Shown piece by piece: positions 25,181 to 29,250 of a stretch of DNA of 29,250 nucleotides. The notes under the pieces are model-generated. The model did no database searches, was not told where the DNA came from, and worked only from the letters and a program-made list of their open reading frames with translations. The first letter of the stretch is position 1, and each line of letters begins with the position of its first letter. This DNA is from a virus. Location: the IMG/VR virus record IMGVR_UViG_3300022842_000048, positions 1 through 29,250 of that record; one strand, given 5' to 3'. A program made the translations under genes and the position numbers.

Positions 25181-25897
25181 CTACTCTTCGTAAAGGGTAG
25201 AGATCGTTTCTGGAAATGCTTCCTTTGTTAAGGCCAACACAGCCTTGGCATACTCCTGAATCTCCCACTGTGCATCGTGGGGCATTCTCTGGTCAAGGAA
25301 AGTTAAAACTCCTTGTAGTGATGTTGTCCAACGCCATCTTACATACATTCCATAGGCAGGCAAAAATAGTCTTGCAATCTCTGGAGCTACTCCATCATTC
25401 ATTGCATCGTGGTATGCCTCTGTCCCGCTCACAATGGTCTCACAGAGCCTGTCAAAGTGCTTCTGACCTAGTTCTACGTCTATAGGCTCTCCAGAGCCCT
25501 GCTTGCTGTTCTCTGGCTTGCTACGCCACTCTTCTGGCATGGGCACATAGAACTTCTCATCTTCAGTAATATAACGCCTGGAGGATTCATTCCAGCCATT
25601 CTGGTCATCAATATGTGTAGATGATACAGCATACTTCCACCATTGCCTTGCTACAAATAGTGGGGCATAAACTTCAAAAGTCATAGCAGCATGTCTAAAA
25701 GGACTAGTATGTCCCTCTCTTAACAAAAACTTTAGCAGCTTAGCTTCACGATCAGACCATTCAGTAGCCTCTTTATCATAGGATACCCTTGCAGCATTGG
25801 CTACAGACAGGTCATCTCCAAGCACATCTACTAATCTGATGTATCCTTCATCCAAAACATTGATTGGTTCTGGGGTAGTCCTAATGTATGTGGTCAT
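25181..25897 (-). CDS. thyX: flavin-dependent thymidylate synthase, variant signature
   Basis: 238 residues from the ATG at 25897; a longer frame to 25951 lies inside the upstream gene. AGGAAGAG is well placed before the ATG. LREGHTSPFRHAAMTFEV, FVARQWWK, WNESSRRY and ARLFLPAYGMYVRWRWTTSL fit the ThyX family, which makes dTMP from dUMP with FAD and NADPH. The RHR of the usual signature (RHRxxSxNxxSxR) is replaced by KYA, and about nine residues (THIDDQNGW) are inserted before NESSRRY. Similar variants are known from actinobacteriophages. Its ATG overlaps the preceding stop (ATGA). Confidence 0.9.
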   Translation of the reverse strand: MTTYIRTTPEPINVLDEGYIRLVDVLGDDLSVANAARVSYDKEATEWSDREAKLLKFLLREGHTSPFRHAAMTFEVYAPLFVARQWWKYAVSSTHIDDQNGWNESSRRYITEDEKFYVPMPEEWRSKPENSKQGSGEPIDVELGQKHFDRLCETIVSGTEAYHDAMNDGVAPEIARLFLPAYGMYVRWRWTTSLQGVLTFLDQRMPHDAQWEIQEYAKAVLALTKEAFPETISTLYEE

Positions 25898-26076
25898 TTC
25901 TCTTCCTGTCCAACTGCTCGATTTATTCCAGATACGTATCCAGATTGCCAAGCTTTTACCTCAAGCTCTGACGGGGTCTCTGGTAATAGAGATAGCCACC
26001 TAGCCATATCTACCTTAGCTTTGCGAACAATGTTTGCTGTTTCTGCGTCATGCTTTCTTTTATGCCACCTGGTCAT
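25894..26076 (-). CDS. hypothetical protein coupled to thyX
   Basis: 60 residues, basic (MTRWHKRKHDAETANIVRKA) and helical (VDMARWLSLLPETPSELEVK, then AWQSGYVSGINRAVG). Unrecognised. Its TGA overlaps the thyX ATG, so the two are translationally coupled; a perfect consensus promoter lies upstream. A role in thymidylate metabolism is inferred from coupling only. Confidence 0.6.
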   Translation of the reverse strand: MTRWHKRKHDAETANIVRKAKVDMARWLSLLPETPSELEVKAWQSGYVSGINRAVGQEEK

Positions 26077-26108
26077 TACACTTCTCTCTTAGTGATTATT
26101 CTATATTA

Positions 26109-26137
26109 ATTATATTTAGATTGCCAGATAATGTCAA
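26109..26137 (-). promoter_or_regulatory. perfect consensus sigma-70 promoter for the thyX operon
   Basis: On the minus strand: TTGACA (26137-26132), exactly 17 nt, then TATAAT (26114-26109), identical to consensus. The -35 overlaps the TGA stop of the gene at 26134-26394. A ~25-nt leader with AGAGAGAAG precedes the ATG at 26076. Confidence 0.8.
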
Positions 26138-26394
26138 GCTATCTTTTTATAATCTTCATCAAGCTCTCTTTTAAGAACATTGATAACTTCAACAATTGTC
26201 TTTCTAATGACTATTCGATCGGACCTTTGTCCAATCTTAAAGGGGATTGAATTCATTTTATTCTCAAGCATCTTTATAATTCTTTCTTTTTCTTTGTAAG
26301 AACCTTCGCTAAGAACCTCATTAACATCTATCATCTGCATATCTATTCCAAGATCATGCCTAAGGTATTCGTAATCATTCAAATAGTCTGACAT
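26134..26394 (-). CDS. hypothetical helical protein
   Basis: 86 residues, acidic at the N-terminus (MSDYLNDYEYLRHDLGIDMQ) then helical and basic (YKEKERIIKMLENKMNSIPF, then VIRKTIVEVINVLKREL). A coiled-coil or bundle fold is likely; no family recognised. AAAGGGG lies 7 nt before the ATG. Confidence 0.5.
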   Translation of the reverse strand: MSDYLNDYEYLRHDLGIDMQMIDVNEVLSEGSYKEKERIIKMLENKMNSIPFKIGQRSDRIVIRKTIVEVINVLKRELDEDYKKIA

Positions 26395-26440
26395 TGCTGC
26401 CCCTTTCGTATTTAGTTATATAAAGCTTCTTTCTTAAAAA

Positions 26441-26662
26441 CTATGCAGCCAACTTCTGAAGTTTATCTGGCTGAAATCCTGCCCAAGAGTCTGAGTTTGT
26501 AATCACGACTGGGGCCGATGAAAATCCCATTTCTAAAATCATCTCTAACGCTGAGGGATCTTCGGTAATGTCAATAGTGTTATACGCCACCCCATTTTTA
26601 TCTAAGAATCTTTTTGTCATATCGCATTGTACACATGTTGGCTTTGTATAGACTGTTGTCAT
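26441..26662 (-). CDS. nrdH: NrdH-type glutaredoxin-like electron donor
   Basis: 73 residues from the ATG at 26662, with AGGAG 6 nt upstream. The thioredoxin fold has the CxxC redox pair C10/C13 (KPTCVQCDMTKRFL), a cis-Pro segment (SSAPVVITNS) and an NrdH-like end (SWAGFQPDKLQKL). It should reduce the C-terminal Cys pair of NrdE. Unlike the usual nrdHIEF order, it lies about 8 kb away on the other strand, under its own promoter, so supply of the donor can be controlled separately. Confidence 0.88.
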   Translation of the reverse strand: MTTVYTKPTCVQCDMTKRFLDKNGVAYNTIDITEDPSALEMILEMGFSSAPVVITNSDSWAGFQPDKLQKLAA

Positions 26663-26747
26663 GCCATCTCCTATCAAGTTATAGATCTATTATATTTGAA
26701 TATTGAAAATTCCAGAAAACTCTTTAAAGGGAATTATCTTAAGTATA

Positions 26748-27470
26748 TCAAAGTTTCCAACCAAGAGCAACCAACTCATGCAGTAGATCTCTCTTGGTAT
26801 AGCTGCCCTGAGAGATTGCCCTATACAGGGCAACCCGATCCGAACCACCAATAATAATTCCAGGGGTATCCATGTAGGCCATTCTCCACCCCTTTGACTT
26901 TAGAACATGATCTACATAGTAAGACATCCATAAGTCTTCAACCTTTAAGGCACCAGAGGGAGCTTTCATAATACCTTCTTCCAAGAAGAATGATGAATCT
27001 ATTATAGATATGCCAGTTCCACAGTATTGAACGACATCTTTCTTGTTCCAGGTTCTTTCCCTGTCAGTATAGTAGTCTGCTCCACCACTAAAAAGCTTCC
27101 AGGCAAATCCAGACTTGTAAGTCTTTGGCTCATATTGCCTTATTACATTTTTTACATAATCCTTAGGGATTGAGATGTCATCATCTATAAAGAGAATCTT
27201 TTCATATCCTGCTTCTGCAAGCATTCTACCGAGCGGTAGCCTCCTGAAAGCATATAGATCATTTCCATCGTGGCTAACCCAAACGTCAAGCCTGCCATCA
27301 AAGAGCTTTACTATTTCATTTACCTTTTCTAGATATTTTATGTTAGCATTTGAAACATATATATCAAATTTGGAATATGTTTGATTCTCCAGTGCCCTGA
27401 GGGTATTGCGAAGATTCCCTAGCCTTTGCCAAGTCAGCAAAACTATAGCAGTGTCGTTCAATGGCTCCAC
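26748..27470 (-). CDS. glycosyltransferase, GT-A fold
   Basis: 240 residues. AIVLLTWQRLGNLRNTLRAL at the N-terminus is the GT2-like sugar-nucleotide-binding start. KILFIDDDISIP (91-102) supplies the metal-binding DxD. GALKVEDLWMSYYVDHVLKS is the likely acceptor-side acidic motif. Soluble, with no membrane helix. The acceptor may be a virion protein, cell surface glycan or modified DNA base; the sequence does not tell. It overlaps the following glycosyltransferase gene by 13 nt. Confidence 0.8.
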   Translation of the reverse strand: MEPLNDTAIVLLTWQRLGNLRNTLRALENQTYSKFDIYVSNANIKYLEKVNEIVKLFDGRLDVWVSHDGNDLYAFRRLPLGRMLAEAGYEKILFIDDDISIPKDYVKNVIRQYEPKTYKSGFAWKLFSGGADYYTDRERTWNKKDVVQYCGTGISIIDSSFFLEEGIMKAPSGALKVEDLWMSYYVDHVLKSKGWRMAYMDTPGIIIGGSDRVALYRAISQGSYTKRDLLHELVALGWKL

Positions 27471-28078
27471 CTCTTGTCCTTATTGTCTAAGTCAGAAATT
27501 GAGAAGTTCGTTACGCTTTCATGCTCGCCCAGCTGATATAACATTGGCCTGTTAAGTGCATATATGTTGAAATATTTCATAGTCTCTGCCCGTAGTTTGT
27601 CATGATGGTCACCAGTTTCTAAGAAAAGGCTCATCTTCTCTGCAATAAACTTTGCATAATCCTTATTTAAATATAGGATCGCATGGGCCCCTAGCATATT
27701 GTATACTCTAAAAATATCATCGTTAATCTTTTCAGCAGATATCCTGAATATACCTTGTCCACCGTAAAGTCCATATTTGGAATTTCCAAGGTATAAGGCA
27801 TCGGCATCATCTGGAACATCTATGTGCTGTCTAAAGTTTGCAATCCTAGCATCATCTTCCAGGATAAGGAAAGGCTCCTCGTAATCAGATAACTTGTTTA
27901 GTAGGCCATGATGGGCCTTTGTACAGCCAAGCTTGCTGTTTTGGTCCAGAGCGCCATCATGTCTGGTAATGCTTTCAAACTTATATTCAGCAAGCTGCTC
28001 CTGCATAGCAGTTTTGTTGTGGGTATGATCGGGCATGTTGATATAGTGAGCAGGAGTCTTATTTAAATTAATTATCAT
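27458..28078 (-). CDS. glycosyltransferase family 25-like protein
   Basis: 206 residues. MIINLNKTPAHYINMPDHTH at the start, LGCTKAHHGLLNKL (50-63) and FLILEDDARI (70-79) match GT25 (LPS-biosynthesis-type) transferases, where EDD binds metal and sugar nucleotide. ALYLGNSKYG and GAHAILYLNKDYAKF follow in the expected order. It overlaps the GT-A gene by 13 nt, so the two are one operon and probably work on the same substrate. Confidence 0.82.
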   Translation of the reverse strand: MIINLNKTPAHYINMPDHTHNKTAMQEQLAEYKFESITRHDGALDQNSKLGCTKAHHGLLNKLSDYEEPFLILEDDARIANFRQHIDVPDDADALYLGNSKYGLYGGQGIFRISAEKINDDIFRVYNMLGAHAILYLNKDYAKFIAEKMSLFLETGDHHDKLRAETMKYFNIYALNRPMLYQLGEHESVTNFSISDLDNKDKRWSH

Positions 28079-28131
28079 CGTTTATACCAAGCTGTTATTT
28101 GATTTTATCATGACAACATTTTACCATAAAA

Positions 28132-28263
28132 CTATTCTGAGGGTCTTAGTACACTAATTCGATAAACGCACGAAGAGCACTTTGAAACTATTTGCTGAAT
28201 GTTCTTGTCAGCTATATTGTTTATTACATCAAGAATTAGCTTGGAGTTGCAGTGTGGACACAT
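28132..28263 (-). CDS. micro zinc-ribbon protein (43 aa)
   Basis: 43 residues from ATG 28263 to TAG at 28132-28134. MCPHCNSKL and SKCSSCVY give two CxxC pairs (C2/C5 and C29/C32), a complete minimal zinc ribbon. The rest is helical (ILDVINNIADKNIQQIV). A leaderless-type extended -10 lies directly in front, and no other gene uses this stretch, so it is probably real. It likely binds nucleic acid or protein. Confidence 0.65.
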   Translation of the reverse strand: MCPHCNSKLILDVINNIADKNIQQIVSKCSSCVYRISVLRPSE

Positions 28264-28269
28264 GTATCA

Positions 28270-28278
28270 ATTTTATCA
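28270..28278 (-). promoter_or_regulatory. extended -10 box for the micro zinc-ribbon gene, leaderless
   Basis: On the minus strand: TGA-TAAAAT, 6 nt, then the ATG at 28263. The hexamer is 5/6 to consensus, and the spacing puts the start on the A of ATG. Confidence 0.5.
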
Positions 28279-28281
28279 CTG

Positions 28282-29019
28282 TTATTTACCAACCTTTGAG
28301 GTAAGATCAGGATAAGTAGCAAAGTCTGTATATAGCTTATCTGCATCAGATACCCCAGAGGTCCTTCGTAATACCTTCTTGATATAATCCATTCGCTTTT
28401 TAGAGCCAATGGGTATGGTTACTGTCAGGTTCTTGTCATGAATATAGGAATCCCCAAGAACTATCCTACAGTTTGTAGTTGTCTGCTCTGTTAGAGCGTT
28501 GTATTGCTTTAGTCTAGCCCAATGTTCCCAATCGGCACCAAATCTAACATCATCAAAGTATCCGATAGCATTGAACACATCTCTGGTAAACAGGGCATGA
28601 GCCATAGTTAACTGTTCATCAATTGCTTCATTGCTTTCAAGGTAACGCCTCATAAAGATATCTTGAACGCCATTGACTCTACCCCTGAGGTATTTCAAAA
28701 GAGTGGCATACCTCTTGGGATTTGATATATCATCGGCATCATGAGTAGTAAAATAATCCCACTTCCTGTTTCTATTTATATAAAGTCCAAAGTTTCTAGA
28801 ATAGTATGCTCCCATATTCTTTTTACTTCTGTAAATAGATACACGTGGATCTGACAAGAATTGCTTAGCAATCTTAAGAGAATTATCTGTAGAGCAATCA
28901 TCTACAATTGTCAGTATTAGGTTTGAGTATCTTTGACTAAGGATACTTTGTATTGCCTTTTCCAGAGTTTCCTCGGAATTATAAACTGGCATAACTACCA
29001 AAATTGTTTGACTAATCAT
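28282..29019 (-). CDS. glycosyltransferase family 2
   Basis: 245 residues. VVMPVYNSEETLEKAIQSIL (8-27) and IVDDCSTDNSLKIAKQFL (38-55) are the classic GT2 nucleotide-sugar site. THDADDISNP (92-101) is the DxD metal site, and FGADWEHWARL is the acceptor-side ED/DW motif. Soluble, without membrane segments. Third glycosyltransferase of this minus-strand group, separated from the other two by the micro zinc-ribbon gene. Confidence 0.9.
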   Translation of the reverse strand: MISQTILVVMPVYNSEETLEKAIQSILSQRYSNLILTIVDDCSTDNSLKIAKQFLSDPRVSIYRSKKNMGAYYSRNFGLYINRNRKWDYFTTHDADDISNPKRYATLLKYLRGRVNGVQDIFMRRYLESNEAIDEQLTMAHALFTRDVFNAIGYFDDVRFGADWEHWARLKQYNALTEQTTTNCRIVLGDSYIHDKNLTVTIPIGSKKRMDYIKKVLRRTSGVSDADKLYTDFATYPDLTSKVGK

Positions 29020-29028
29020 TATAGATTA

Positions 29029-29037
29029 ATTATAACA
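29029..29037 (-). promoter_or_regulatory. extended -10 promoter for the GT2 gene, stop-embedded
   Basis: On the minus strand: TGT-TATAAT, 9 nt before the ATG at 29019, giving a leader of about 2 nt. The TAA within TATAAT is also the stop codon of the short CDS at 29030-29173. Confidence 0.5.
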
Positions 29038-29173
29038 TTAACAGACAATTCACGCCACCCAGAGATTTATGCAACCAGGATTGTGCCATCAGCTGTTCAA
29101 TAGTCTTGCCATAAACGGCATATCCACAAGAACATACTGCCTTTAATTCTAGAGAGTTTTGAGGTAAGAACAT
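29030..29173 (-). CDS. micro Cys-rich protein (47 aa), tentative
   Basis: 47 residues from ATG 29173 to TAA 29032-29030. LELKAVCSCGYAVYGKTIEQ, then LMAQSWLHKSLGGVNC: C-x-C plus a later His and Cys could bind a metal. A TATAAT (29184-29179) 5 nt upstream, with AAGG between it and the ATG, supports expression. The frame is short and unconfirmed, but this is the only coding candidate in the stretch between the GT2 gene and the plus-strand gene at 29221. Confidence 0.45.
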   Translation of the reverse strand: MFLPQNSLELKAVCSCGYAVYGKTIEQLMAQSWLHKSLGGVNCLLML

Positions 29174-29185
29174 CCTTAATTATAG

Positions 29186-29214
29186 TTGACCTTTATGCCC
29201 AGATTTGATACAAT
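29186..29214 (+). promoter_or_regulatory. strong extended -10/-35 promoter, leaderless
   Basis: TTGACC (29186-29191), 17 nt, then TGA-TACAAT (hexamer 29209-29214), 6 nt, then the ATG at 29221. -35, spacing, TGn and -10 all fit. It is divergent from the minus-strand gene at 29173. Confidence 0.7.
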
Positions 29215-29220
29215 ATAGAT

Positions 29221-29250
29221 ATGATAATTACAACTGAGACTGGCTCTGTC
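29221..29250 (+). CDS. 5' end of a gene truncated by the window
   Basis: Ten codons (MIITTETGSV) remain open to the end. It is assigned because the ATG follows a strong leaderless promoter at the diagnostic spacing. Nothing can be said about function. Confidence 0.45.
   Translation, partial: MIITTETGSV

Overview
The window looks like part of the genome of a lytic, tailed double-stranded DNA phage of an actinobacterium. Evidence for a phage: terminase small and large subunits, a complete replisome, an endolysin followed by holin-like membrane proteins, a probable tail or receptor-binding protein at the left end, and dense gene packing with 1-14 nt overlaps. Evidence for an actinobacterial host: a WhiB-like protein with four Cys and GVWGG, a DUF7455-like zinc protein, a class Ib NrdIEF/NrdH ribonucleotide reductase, ThyX, and probable leaderless transcripts. 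The sequence is AT-leaning, which suits a low-GC actinobacterium such as freshwater Nanopelagicales better than a high-GC soil host; that host guess is inference. No integrase, excisionase or repressor/att arrangement is visible.

Layout. 1-736: end of a virion/tail module. 745-4922: a MerR-like HTH protein, small proteins, DnaB-type helicase, DnaG-type primase and a probable ssDNA-binding protein. 4931-12202: DnaE-type polymerase, RecA-like recombinase, a PD-(D/E)XK resolvase-like protein, a DEDD exonuclease, a Cas4/RecB-like Fe-S nuclease, zinc-finger proteins and a RuvC-like resolvase. 12214-13436: a 51-residue HTH protein, a nucleotide-modification-domain protein, a hypothetical protein and the terminase small subunit. 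13436-15217: terminase large subunit. 15228-18695: nrdI-nrdE-nrdF. 18735-20395: a small acidic protein, an odd tRNA-Thr-like gene, M23/LysM endolysin and two holin-like proteins. 20403-23691: small regulators, zinc proteins and membrane proteins including WhiB, a SLOG-like protein and a TUDOR-like protein, plus a candidate structured RNA. 23688-29173 is read from the minus strand: HNH protein, four-TM membrane protein, endonuclease VII, a tRNA-like element, thyX, nrdH, three glycosyltransferases and two micro zinc-ribbon genes. A plus-strand gene starts at 29221 and runs off the end.

How the genes work together: NrdIEF plus NrdH reduce host ribonucleotides, ThyX supplies dTMP, and the phage's own helicase, primase, SSB, polymerase, RecA and several junction or flap nucleases replicate and resolve the DNA. 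Terminase packages it, and the endolysin/holin genes end the cycle. The glycosyltransferases probably modify a virion, cell-surface or DNA substrate.

Most interesting: a recurring extended -10 promoter (TGnTAYAAT and variants) placed 6-7 nt before start codons, implying leaderless phage mRNAs, with some -10 boxes containing the stop codon of the gene in front; a candidate small RNA closed by a perfect 10-bp helix; two tRNA-like elements with complementary defects; a ThyX whose RHR signature is replaced; and three unrelated types of junction-cleaving nuclease in one phage. No wholly new multi-gene defence or replication system could be demonstrated from sequence alone.
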